The notes below the pieces were generated by a model. That model had not been told where the DNA came from and ran no database searches. It saw nothing but the letters and a program-made list of their open reading frames with translations. Below are positions 44,856 through 52,152 of a DNA stretch of 64,000 nucleotides, one piece after another. Each line of letters begins with the position of its first letter. Within the stretch, counting starts at the first letter, position 1. The DNA comes from Micromonospora parathelypteridis (GTDB lineage Bacteria; Actinomycetota; Actinomycetes; Mycobacteriales; Micromonosporaceae), in contig NZ_JACHDP010000001.1 in assembly GCF_014201145.1 (NCBI RefSeq), forward strand, positions 1,178,001-1,242,000, written 5' to 3'. Both the position numbers and the translations under genes were made by a program.

Positions 44856-44929
44856 GGGCGGGGGCCTGCCGTGCCCGGCGCAGGGATCAAGCCTGACCGC
44901 CCGGAGCCGGGCACGGCAGGCCCCCGCCC
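44856..44929. terminator. Hairpin 2, perfect 24-bp stem, between convergent genes
   Basis: Arms 44856-44879 and 44906-44929 are perfectly complementary over 24 bp around a 26-nt loop. It starts 6 bp after hairpin 1, between the convergent MBL-fold and DedA genes. Confidence 0.85.
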
Positions 44930-44984
44930 CCCACCGCAACCAGCAAGCCCCACCGGAAACCGCAACCGGCAAACCCCGACCCCG

Positions 44985-45593
44985 TCACCCAGCCACCGAG
45001 AACAACCGCCGCCGCGCCCCCAGCAGCACGACGGACGCCAGCACCAGCCCGACCCCCATGGTGACCAGCAGCGGACTGGGGTCCCCCGGCAGCAGCCCGG
45101 CGAGTGACCGGGATGCGGTGCCCAGCGCGAGGTAGAGACCGGCCCAGGCAGCGGCGCCGAGCGCCGCGCAGCCGAGGAATCGCCGGTACGACATCCGTAG
45201 CCCGCCGGCGGCCAGCGGGAGTAGCGCGTTGAACACGGGCAGGAACGGCGCGACGATCATCATCCGGCCGCCACCGCGGCGCAGGATTCCCTCCGCGGCC
45301 GTCCAGCGCGTCTCGCCGATCCAGCCGCCGATCCGGCTGTGTCGCAACCGCTCGGAGTAGCGGCGGCCGATAAGGAAGCTCAGTGACCAGCCGGCCAGGC
45401 AGCCGACCAGCACCGCGGCGAAGGTGGCCAGCCCGGTGGTCGGGCGGCCCACCCCGACGGCGGCCAGGATCGCCACGTCGCCGGGGACCAGGACACCCAG
45501 CAGGGGTACGGCATCGAAGAGCATGACGAGCCCGAGCGCACCCATCAGCAGCAGGACGGGCAGTTCTCCGATCTGGGCCAGCCATTGCGTCAT
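44985..45593 (-). CDS. DedA-family (VTT domain) membrane protein
   Basis: A 202-residue integral membrane protein. It has the DedA features LLGVLVPGDVAILAAVGVG near the N-terminus, the GRRYSERLRHSRIGGW loop, and FLPVFNALLPLAAGGLRMSYRRFL, where related proteins have an R-x3-P motif around the re-entrant helix; here the arginine of that motif is not evident. DedA proteins are implicated in lipid flipping and membrane homeostasis. TACCGT lies 7 nt before the ATG, so the mRNA may be leaderless. Confidence 0.9.
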   Translation of the reverse strand: MTQWLAQIGELPVLLLMGALGLVMLFDAVPLLGVLVPGDVAILAAVGVGRPTTGLATFAAVLVGCLAGWSLSFLIGRRYSERLRHSRIGGWIGETRWTAAEGILRRGGGRMMIVAPFLPVFNALLPLAAGGLRMSYRRFLGCAALGAAAWAGLYLALGTASRSLAGLLPGDPSPLLVTMGVGLVLASVVLLGARRRLFSVAG

Positions 45594-45600
45594 GCCTCGT

Positions 45601-45606
45601 ACGGTA
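45601..45606 (-). promoter_or_regulatory. -10 box of the DedA gene, leaderless
   Basis: TACCGT on the minus strand, 7 nt before the ATG at 45593. A GAGG close to the ATG could also serve a short leader. Confidence 0.5.
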
Positions 45607-45695
45607 TGACCGCCGCACCACCCTGGGCATCCGGTCGTAGCCCCCAGCGACCCCTGGTATTCGCCTCGGGGTCGCCCCTGAGGCGGCGGCTGACC

Positions 45696-46391
45696 TCAGG
45701 CGGGTCGGAGCACCTGCACTCGGCGTAACGACGAGTCGACCGACGGTTCGGTGGTGGGCACCGGATAGTTGGCCAGCACCGTCAGGCGGTCCGCCGGCAG
45801 GTGCCCCCGGCCGGGGTCCCCGACCAGCACCTCGGCGCCCCCGGCGGCGGCTCTCTGCAGGAACGGCAGCATCCGGTCGGCCATCGCGCGGTCGTAGAAG
45901 ACGTCCCCGGCGACCACCAGGTCGGCCTCCGCTTCGGTGCTGTCGAGCAGGTCGTCTCCGACGGCGTCGACGGCGACCCGGTTGGCCCGCGCGTTGAGCG
46001 TGACGGCGGCGACGGCGTAGGGGTCGATGTCGTTGGCGATCACCTGTGCGGCACCGGCCAGCGCCGCGGCGATGGCCACCAGCCCCGATCCGGCGGCGAG
46101 GTCGAGCACCCGGCGGCCCGCGGCGAGCTCCGGGTGGTCCAGGAGGTGGCGGGCCAGGGCCTGGCCTCCAGCCCAGGCGGACGCCCAGTACGGCGCCGGC
46201 AGGGCGTGCCCGACGGCAGCCTCCATCCGGGCCCACCAGACGATCGCGTCCTCGGCCAGGTGCAGCCGCACCTCGGGTACGAACGGGGTGGGCACCAACC
46301 GGAGCCGATCCAGGCCGGCGCCGGGCGCGTCGATCTCGCGCTCCAGCTCGGTCAGCGCGTCGGCTGCGGCACCCCTCATCGGCGCAAGCAT
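45696..46391 (-). CDS. Class I SAM-dependent methyltransferase
   Basis: A 231-residue predicted methyltransferase. The AdoMet site appears as [19 protein letters not shown] and the acidic loop as [10 protein letters not shown]. The [12 protein letters not shown] segment is typical of nicotinamide N-methyltransferase/ETFB lysine methyltransferase-like enzymes, and [17 protein letters not shown] residues near the N-terminus support that group. The target, probably a protein side chain, is unknown. ATG codons at 46391 and 46379 are both possible starts; neither has a clear ribosome site. Confidence 0.85.
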   Translation of the reverse strand: MLAPMRGAAADALTELEREIDAPGAGLDRLRLVPTPFVPEVRLHLAEDAIVWWARMEAAVGHALPAPYWASAWAGGQALARHLLDHPELAAGRRVLDLAAGSGLVAIAAALAGAAQVIANDIDPYAVAAVTLNARANRVAVDAVGDDLLDSTEAEADLVVAGDVFYDRAMADRMLPFLQRAAAGGAEVLVGDPGRGHLPADRLTVLANYPVPTTEPSVDSSLRRVQVLRPA

Positions 46392-46572
46392 GCCCCAGCG
46401 GCGGGTGGTCGGGGCAGCTTTCGCATGCCGGCGCGCAGAGTTCACCCGACTTCACACGAAGACCTACGGCACTTCGGCCAGCGGATCGGGGTTTTGCCCG
46501 TTACTGTCGGACAGGTACGGGCGATCATCGGCCAGAGGCCGAGGGTCAGCCGCTTTGAACAGGGAGAGATGC

Positions 46573-46776
46573 ATGGCAACCGGCACGGTTAAGTGGTTCA
46601 ACTCGGAAAAGGGCTTCGGCTTCATCGAGCAGGACGGTGGAGGGCCGGACGTGTTCGTCCACTACTCCGCCATCGCTTCGAGCGGCTACCGGGAGCTCAA
46701 CGAGGGCCAGAAGGTCGAGTTCGAGGTGACCCAGGGGCAGAAGGGTCCGCAGGCGGACAACGTCCGCCCGATGTAG
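46573..46776 (+). CDS. Cold-shock protein, CspA family
   Basis: A 67-residue single cold-shock domain that binds single-stranded RNA and DNA. RNP1 is KGFGFI and RNP2 is VFVHYS; it opens [14 protein letters not shown]. Length and motifs are usual for actinobacterial Csp proteins. GGGAGA lies six bases before the ATG. It is monocistronic and ends at a perfect hairpin. Confidence 0.97.
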   Translation: MATGTVKWFNSEKGFGFIEQDGGGPDVFVHYSAIASSGYRELNEGQKVEFEVTQGQKGPQADNVRPM

Positions 46777-46788
46777 CTCCGTGCCGGT

Positions 46789-46816
46789 GACGGCGGCCGG
46801 TCCTCCGGCCGCCGTC
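46789..46816. terminator. Bidirectional hairpin after the cold-shock gene
   Basis: Perfect 12-bp arms (46789-46800 and 46805-46816) with a TCCT tetraloop, between the convergent cold-shock and MFS genes. Confidence 0.88.
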
Positions 46817-46825
46817 GCAGCGCAC

Positions 46826-48112
46826 TCAAGACGCCGCCGGGGCGGCGGGCAGGTCCCGCCGCCTCCGGATTGGCCCGATCAACAGAATCAACGGGGTGAG
46901 CGCCAACCAGGCGGTCATCACCCCGATCGCCGTCTCGACGCCGTAGCGCGCGCCGATGGCGCCTGCCAGCACGGCCGCCAGCGGGATCGTGCCGTAGTTG
47001 AGCAGATGCATGCTCACCGTCACCCGGCCCAGCAGGTGGTGCGGCGTGTACGCCTGCCGGAAAGCGCCCTTGACCACGTTGCCGATGGCCACCCCGAGGC
47101 CGATCAGCACCCCGCCGAGTGCCGGCCAGATCAACCCGACACCAGGTGTGGCGAGCGGGATGAGCAGCGCGGGCGGGCCGGTGAGCACCGCCCCGGCCAG
47201 CAGCGCCCGTGCGGTGCCACAGCGCCGGGCCAGCGTGGTGGCGAGCAGCGCGCCGACGATCCCGCCCGCGCTCATCACGCCGACCAGCGCGCCCACCAGG
47301 CCCGGCTCCAGCCGCAACTCGCGGACCAGAAAGACCACCAGGACGGCCTGGTAGCCGGTCAGACCGATGTTGCTGGCCGCGCCGAAGACCGTCAGCACCC
47401 GCAGGTACGGGTCCCGCGCGACGAAGCGCAGGCCCTCGGCGATGTCCCGGCGTAGTGCCCGGGATCGGTCTTCTCGGCGAGCGCGTGGTTCGACGGTGCG
47501 GATCCGCAGCAGGAGGACCGCGGAGAGCAGGAACGTGAGCGCGTCCAGCAACAGCGCGGCCACGGCACCGATGAGCTGGGCGATCAGGCCGGCGAGGCCG
47601 GGTCCGATGACGTAGCTCGCGGTCTGGGTCGCCTGCAGCTTCGCGTTGCCCTCCGGCAGTTGCTCGGGTCGCAGCAGCACCGGCAGGTACACCTGGTCGG
47701 CGGTCTCGAAGAAGACCCGCGCGGCGCCGGCGCCGAGGGCGACCACCAGCAGGTGCACGACGGTGAGCCGGTCCAGCACGGCGGCCAGCGGCACGCTGAG
47801 GAAGGCCAGGGCGCAGAGCAGGTCGCAGACCACCATCACCGGTCGACGGGGCAGCCGGTCCACCCATGCGCCGGCCGGCAGGCCGATCAGCAGCCAGGGC
47901 AGCCAGGCCGCGGCGGTGAGGACCGCCACCTGGAAGGTCCCGGCGTTGAGGACGGTGACCGCGACCAGGGGCAGCGCGACAGTGGTGACGTTGCTGCCGA
48001 TGCTGCTGACCGCCTGACCGGCCCAGAGCAGCCGGAAGTCGCGGTGCCGCAGCAGCCCTCCGGCCTGGCGGGCCGGGGTCGAGGCCGGGTCGCTGCGGGT
48101 GTCGGCGGTCAC
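46826..48112 (-). CDS. MFS transporter, likely drug exporter
   Basis: A 428-residue membrane protein with about 12 helices. The DHA3-like pattern is seen in RHRDFRLLWAGQAVSSIGSNVT and the loop-2 motif GAWVDRLPRRPVMV. Exporters of this type often confer tolerance to hydrophobic compounds. Its GTG overlaps the stop of the ArsR-type regulator (GTGA), so the two are co-expressed and the regulator probably responds to a transported compound. Confidence 0.9.
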   Translation of the reverse strand: MTADTRSDPASTPARQAGGLLRHRDFRLLWAGQAVSSIGSNVTTVALPLVAVTVLNAGTFQVAVLTAAAWLPWLLIGLPAGAWVDRLPRRPVMVVCDLLCALAFLSVPLAAVLDRLTVVHLLVVALGAGAARVFFETADQVYLPVLLRPEQLPEGNAKLQATQTASYVIGPGLAGLIAQLIGAVAALLLDALTFLLSAVLLLRIRTVEPRARREDRSRALRRDIAEGLRFVARDPYLRVLTVFGAASNIGLTGYQAVLVVFLVRELRLEPGLVGALVGVMSAGGIVGALLATTLARRCGTARALLAGAVLTGPPALLIPLATPGVGLIWPALGGVLIGLGVAIGNVVKGAFRQAYTPHHLLGRVTVSMHLLNYGTIPLAAVLAGAIGARYGVETAIGVMTAWLALTPLILLIGPIRRRRDLPAAPAAS

Positions 48113-48684
48113 GGGCGGGCCGGCACGCCGTGGACGAACACGAAGACCGGCCGGCGGTCGGCACCGTCGTCGGGCAGGTCGCGGTCGGCCCAGCGGGCGA
48201 GGAGGTCGATCATCTCGCGACTCAGCTCGGCCAACTCGTCGGGGGTGAGGCGCAGCCAGTGGTCGGTGGAGAACGGCGCGTCGTTCCAGGTGGCCTGCGC
48301 CGACTCGTCGGCGGCGTGCCACGCCCGGGCCAGGGCGACGTGCCGGTCCAGGTTGAGCGAGGTGGCGGCGTCGGCGACCGCACGGGCGGCCGGGTCGGTG
48401 TCGAAGTCGGTGTTGGTCCAGCGCAGCGCTCGGGTGACCAACCGCCACCAGCGCTCGCGCCGGTCCCGGGCCAACTCGGGGGCCTCGGTGACGAGGTCCG
48501 CGGCGGCAAGGACCTTGAGGTGGTGGCTGACGTTCGCGGGTGCCTGGTCGGTGCGGTCGGCGAGGAGCCCGACGGTCGAGGGTCCGTGCACCTTGAGCAC
48601 GTCCATCAGGCGGCGACGCAGCGGGTGGGCCATGGCAGCGAGGACCCGCGAGTCGGTGATCTGGCGTACGTCGGGACTGTCCAT
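48109..48684 (-). CDS. ArsR-like helix-turn-helix repressor
   Basis: A 191-residue regulator. The winged helix lies at about residues 10-85 (AHPLRRRLMDVLKVHGPSTVG ... QAPANVSHHLKVLAAADLV), and an all-helical C-terminal domain rich in Trp and Asp follows and probably binds the ligand. The metal-binding cysteines of classical ArsR are absent. Two copies of a GCAACG/CGTTGC-type palindrome lie upstream, arguing for autorepression with the MFS gene. ATG at 48684. Confidence 0.88.
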   Translation of the reverse strand: MDSPDVRQITDSRVLAAMAHPLRRRLMDVLKVHGPSTVGLLADRTDQAPANVSHHLKVLAAADLVTEAPELARDRRERWWRLVTRALRWTNTDFDTDPAARAVADAATSLNLDRHVALARAWHAADESAQATWNDAPFSTDHWLRLTPDELAELSREMIDLLARWADRDLPDDGADRRPVFVFVHGVPARP

Positions 48685-48701
48685 GCCATCAGAATCGCAT
48701 C

Positions 48702-48745
48702 CGCAACGGCCGTTGCGCAATTTTTATTGCCCAACAGTCGTTGCG
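48702..48745 (-). promoter_or_regulatory. Twin palindromic operators of the ArsR-MFS operon
   Basis: A perfect 16-bp palindrome CGCAACGGCCGTTGCG (48702-48717) and a second, weaker copy (GCAACGACTGTTGGG on the minus strand, about 48731-48745) sit 28-29 bp apart, nearly three helical turns, and flank an AT-rich TAAAAAT that can serve as the -10 box. Confidence 0.75.
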
Positions 48746-48789
48746 GATGCCAGGAGAGGCGACCCGGCGGGTACGAGTCGCCCCTCGCT

Positions 48790-49671
48790 CTAGGCGACCA
48801 GTCGGCGAGCCAACTCGTCGGCGACCTGCTTGGCCACGGTGGGCGGGATGGCCGCGGCGATCTTCTCCGGTGACAGTCCGGCCAGCACGCCCTGGGCGAC
48901 CACCGTCTCGTCGGTGGAGGCCTTCCCGGCCAGTGCGTTGACCGTGGCCTGCAGGGCGGTGAGCTGCTTCGTCATCGCCTGCAGGTTCCAGTTGCCGATC
49001 ACCGGAGCACCGGTGTCGTCCCGACCCTCCGCCATTCGGGTGTAGATCTGTCCGATCGGGTTGCGGCCGTCGAGCACGGTGATGTTCTTGTGGACGGTGG
49101 CCAGCCAGGCGTGCTCTTCGGGGGTCATGTCGTCGTCCTCCAGGAGACCGATGGAAATCAGGTAGCGACGGAACAGCGGCCGCTGGTCGCGGCCCGCCTT
49201 TGTCGAATCGCGAAAGAAGCTGAAGTGGGTGTGCCAGCGGTGCGAGCTGTCGCCGGTGGTGCGCTTGCCGAGACGATCCCACCGCTTCACGGTCGAGCCG
49301 TCGAGGCTGTAGATGATCTCCCGGATGTCCCGGGTGTCGGCCGCGTTGGCGGCGCACTGCCCCACGCACCAGAGCGAGAAACTGGACAGGGTGTGCGTAC
49401 GGCCGCCGGAACGGACCTCGAAGCCGCCGACGTCCAGCGCCGCCGCGTCGAGGGTCAGACCGGCCTTGTCCCGGGGTGACTCCACCACCGAGTAGTCATT
49501 GGTGACCACCCGATCCGATCCGCAGTGGTAACCACCCCGGTGGGCGGGGTCCCCGACGATGCCGACCTCCGCAGGCTCGAGGTCTTCGGGCCGATCGGTG
49601 TTCGGGTCGATGTTGAGATGGGTGAGTAGCAGGCTGCGAACAGCCAACAGATTGGATGGGGCGCGAGTCAT
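48790..49671 (-). CDS. Orphan protein resembling phage/Streptomyces lysin-type domains
   Basis: A 293-residue protein. The N-terminal 160 residues have HRGGYHCG (44-51), NDYSVVESPRD (58-68) and HRWHTHFSFF (144-153). The His/Asp spacing recalls M15-type (LAS) peptidoglycan peptidases, but this is my inference. A long linker follows, then a helical stretch (LQAMTKQLTALQATVNALAG) likely to form a coiled coil, and a C-terminal AIPPTVAKQVADELARRL segment often seen in phage-related proteins. No signal peptide. The ATG at 49671 has GAGAGGGGGG upstream. No other phage gene is near. Confidence 0.7.
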   Translation of the reverse strand: MTRAPSNLLAVRSLLLTHLNIDPNTDRPEDLEPAEVGIVGDPAHRGGYHCGSDRVVTNDYSVVESPRDKAGLTLDAAALDVGGFEVRSGGRTHTLSSFSLWCVGQCAANAADTRDIREIIYSLDGSTVKRWDRLGKRTTGDSSHRWHTHFSFFRDSTKAGRDQRPLFRRYLISIGLLEDDDMTPEEHAWLATVHKNITVLDGRNPIGQIYTRMAEGRDDTGAPVIGNWNLQAMTKQLTALQATVNALAGKASTDETVVAQGVLAGLSPEKIAAAIPPTVAKQVADELARRLVA

Positions 49672-49845
49672 CGGCCCCCCTCTCAGGAAGTACGGGGAAC
49701 CAGAAGCGATGTCACACCGTGTGTGCGCGGTGTGGGCCTCAGGTAGGGCCCGGCCTAACTTGTGCGTGGCACCGGGCGATGACCCAACCATAGCCCCATC
49801 AATACATGAATGCCCAGGTCAGAGCGATTTATTTTCTGAGTGAGA

Positions 49846-51510
49846 TCACTGACCAGAGTGGATGATCGACAGAAGCACGGCGGAGGGGTGCGCCGGGTCG
49901 TGCAGAATCTGCCGCCAGCCGGCACGCAGAGTGACCGCCGTACCGAGGGCTTCGCCGGTGCCGGGGTTGCGCGCCCAGCGCGGATGGGCGCCGCCGGCGA
50001 CCTGCACCCGCAGCCGGTGCCCGGCCGCGAACCGGTACGCGGTCGGCCAGAGCGAGACCGGAACCCGCAGCACGCCGGACGAGTCGGCGGGGAAGTGCTC
50101 GGGTGTCACCCGCACCAGACCGTCGCAGACGTTCGACGAGCGACCTCGCCGGTCCACATCGCACAGTCGAACGTAGACGTCCAGGTGCGGCAGCTCGCTG
50201 CGGACGTAGATCTCGGCGCGTACCGGACCGATCACCTCGACCGGCCCGGTCAGCGGGGCGCTGGTGTAGGTCAGCACGTCGGGGCGGGCCTCGACGGTCC
50301 GGTTGTCCACCGGACCGGCCCGCTGGCCGACGAGCAGCGGCCCGCCCAGCGACGGGGTGGGGTCGGTCGGGTCGTACCGAAACCCGTCCGGCGCCGACGT
50401 GACCGGCTGGCGCACCGCCAGCTCACCACCCGGGTGCAGGTGCCAGGCGGTCTCGACCGCAGGCGGTGGCCAGTCCGGCAGGTCCCGCCAACCGCCGCCG
50501 GGACCACCCACGAACAGCCGGACCGGGGCGGAACCCGCACGTGAGCGCCCACCGGCCGGTGGCGCGACGTTCAGGTGCTCGTCGAGCCAGGCCAGCCCCT
50601 CCCGCAGCGCGGCCACGAACAGACCGGGGCTGCCGTGCGTCCATGGGCCGATCACCAGGCGTGGCTCCGTACCGGCGGCGCGCAGGGTGGCGTAATCGTC
50701 GAGCTGGGCGGGCAGGAAGATGTCGTGCCAACCGGTGACCATGACCACCGGCGCCCGCACCAAGGGCACCCGGTCGGCGAAGACCCGGTTCCGCCAGTAC
50801 ACGGCCTCCGGGGTGTGGTGGCGCAGCCACTCCTGGAAGAACGGGATGGTCACGCCGGTGGCCACCCGGTCGGCGTCCACGAGTGGCAGGTGCGCGAGCG
50901 CGGCGGCCAGCCGAGGCTGGCCACGCTTGAGCTCCCACTGCCGGGCCAGCCACGGCACGGTCTGCGCGTGCAGCAACTCCGCCCAGGTCAGCACGGTGTC
51001 CAGGGCGAAGGACTCCCCCGCGTACGTCGAGTCCCGGGTGGCCGAGGCGGTCACCACGGCGACCATCGCGCGTAACTCCTCGCCGGCGTCGGCGGCCAGC
51101 GCCCACTGTGCGAACCCCTGGTAGCTGATCCCGAACATGCCGAGTTGGCCGGACCACCAGGGCTGGCGACGCAGCCAGTCCAGGGTGTCCATTCCGTCGT
51201 CGCGCTCGTGCACCAGCGGGGCGAACGTCCCACCGGAACCACCGGTGCCGCGACAGGACTGGATCACCGCGTGCCGGCCCCGCGCGGCGAGCAGCCGGCC
51301 GAGCAGTCGCAGCGGTCCGCCCCGCCCGTACGGGGTGCGGATCAGTACGGTCGGCGCGTCCCGGACCTGCGGGGCGTAGTGATCGGTGCGCAGCACCACA
51401 CCGTCACAGGCCCGGATCGGAATGTCGCGGGTGACCCGTACCGGGCCGGGGCGGGTCGGTGGCAACCGCAGCGCGACGCCGGCGAGGCGGGTGAGGAGCC
51501 GGTCCGACAC
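49846..51510 (-). CDS. CocE/NonD-family serine hydrolase
   Basis: A 554-residue alpha/beta hydrolase of the cocaine-esterase / X-Pro dipeptidyl-peptidase class. The nucleophile elbow is GISYQG, with a later Asp in VTGWHDIF and His in GPWTHG. A C-terminal jelly-roll domain follows (GPVRAEIYVRSELPHLDVYVRLCDVD). No signal peptide is seen, so the enzyme is probably cytosolic. GTG start three bases after the MarR stop, so it is co-transcribed with that regulator. The substrate is unknown. Confidence 0.92.
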   Translation of the reverse strand: MSDRLLTRLAGVALRLPPTRPGPVRVTRDIPIRACDGVVLRTDHYAPQVRDAPTVLIRTPYGRGGPLRLLGRLLAARGRHAVIQSCRGTGGSGGTFAPLVHERDDGMDTLDWLRRQPWWSGQLGMFGISYQGFAQWALAADAGEELRAMVAVVTASATRDSTYAGESFALDTVLTWAELLHAQTVPWLARQWELKRGQPRLAAALAHLPLVDADRVATGVTIPFFQEWLRHHTPEAVYWRNRVFADRVPLVRAPVVMVTGWHDIFLPAQLDDYATLRAAGTEPRLVIGPWTHGSPGLFVAALREGLAWLDEHLNVAPPAGGRSRAGSAPVRLFVGGPGGGWRDLPDWPPPAVETAWHLHPGGELAVRQPVTSAPDGFRYDPTDPTPSLGGPLLVGQRAGPVDNRTVEARPDVLTYTSAPLTGPVEVIGPVRAEIYVRSELPHLDVYVRLCDVDRRGRSSNVCDGLVRVTPEHFPADSSGVLRVPVSLWPTAYRFAAGHRLRVQVAGGAHPRWARNPGTGEALGTAVTLRAGWRQILHDPAHPSAVLLSIIHSGQ

Positions 51511-51513
51511 GGG

Positions 51514-52044
51514 TCAGCCTGTCGGTCGGCGGGGCGACTCGGGCCGGGCTGCGCGTACCGCGTCGCGGTGCCCCCGTAGCGACTCGCTCATCTCCGCCAT
51601 GAATCGGTGCACCACCTCCAGCTCGTCCTCGCCGAAGCGGGCCATCACCGTGTCGGTCCGGGCGCCCAGCGGCTGGAAGAACTCCATGGCCAGGGCGGCT
51701 CCCTGGTCGGCGTAGTGCAGCAGCACCTTGCGGCGGTCGACGGTGTCCCGGTCCCGGCGGATGTGGCCGGCCCGCTCCAGCCGGTCGATCAGGGCGGTCA
51801 CCGAGCCGGAGGAGAGGTTGAGCTGCTCACCGAGGCGACCGGGGGTGATCGGGTCACCGAGCAGCTCGGCGTCCATCACCGCGATCAACGCCTGCAGGTC
51901 GGTCGGGTTGAGTCCGTGCAGGTTGGCGAAGGCGTGGCCGACCTGCTGGGCGTCCACCGCGTACCGCCGGAGGTTGTTGGTGATCTCCGCGACCAGCTGC
52001 TCGCGGCGCGTGTCGCGCCGCCGGTACATGCCGTGAGTCGCCAC
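51514..52044 (-). CDS. MarR-family regulator
   Basis: A 176-residue winged-helix regulator. The core reads TPGRLGEQLNLSSGSVTALIDRLERAGHIRRDRDTVDRRKVLLHY, including the wing arginines. It is divergent from an MMPL exporter and followed by the CocE-type hydrolase. The palindrome at 52097-52120 is its likely operator. The start is taken as GTG at 52044; an ATG at 52029 is an alternative. Confidence 0.92.
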   Translation of the reverse strand: MATHGMYRRRDTRREQLVAEITNNLRRYAVDAQQVGHAFANLHGLNPTDLQALIAVMDAELLGDPITPGRLGEQLNLSSGSVTALIDRLERAGHIRRDRDTVDRRKVLLHYADQGAALAMEFFQPLGARTDTVMARFGEDELEVVHRFMAEMSESLRGHRDAVRAARPESPRRPTG

Positions 52045-52096
52045 CTCGCGCCGCTCTTCCCGTCGTCGGTCCCCCGGGTTGCAGCATAGAACAGCC

Positions 52097-52120
52097 CTCG
52101 ATAATCTCGATTATCGAGAT
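52097..52120. promoter_or_regulatory. Candidate MarR operator between divergent genes
   Basis: 10-nt arms CTCGATAATC and GATTATCGAG (52097-52106, 52109-52118) with a 2-nt centre, overlapped by a second palindrome ATCTCGAT-T-ATCGAGAT (52104-52120). It lies 53 bp before marR and 33 bp before the exporter gene, in an AT-rich island. Confidence 0.8.
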
Positions 52121-52152
52121 ACTCGGTTTCCGAAGGACCTTGGGGTCAGCTG

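Noticed and set aside
48790..49671. Prophage or prophage remnant
   Set aside because: Only one phage-like protein is present, flanked by ordinary regulator and hydrolase genes, with no integrase, attachment site or structural genes.
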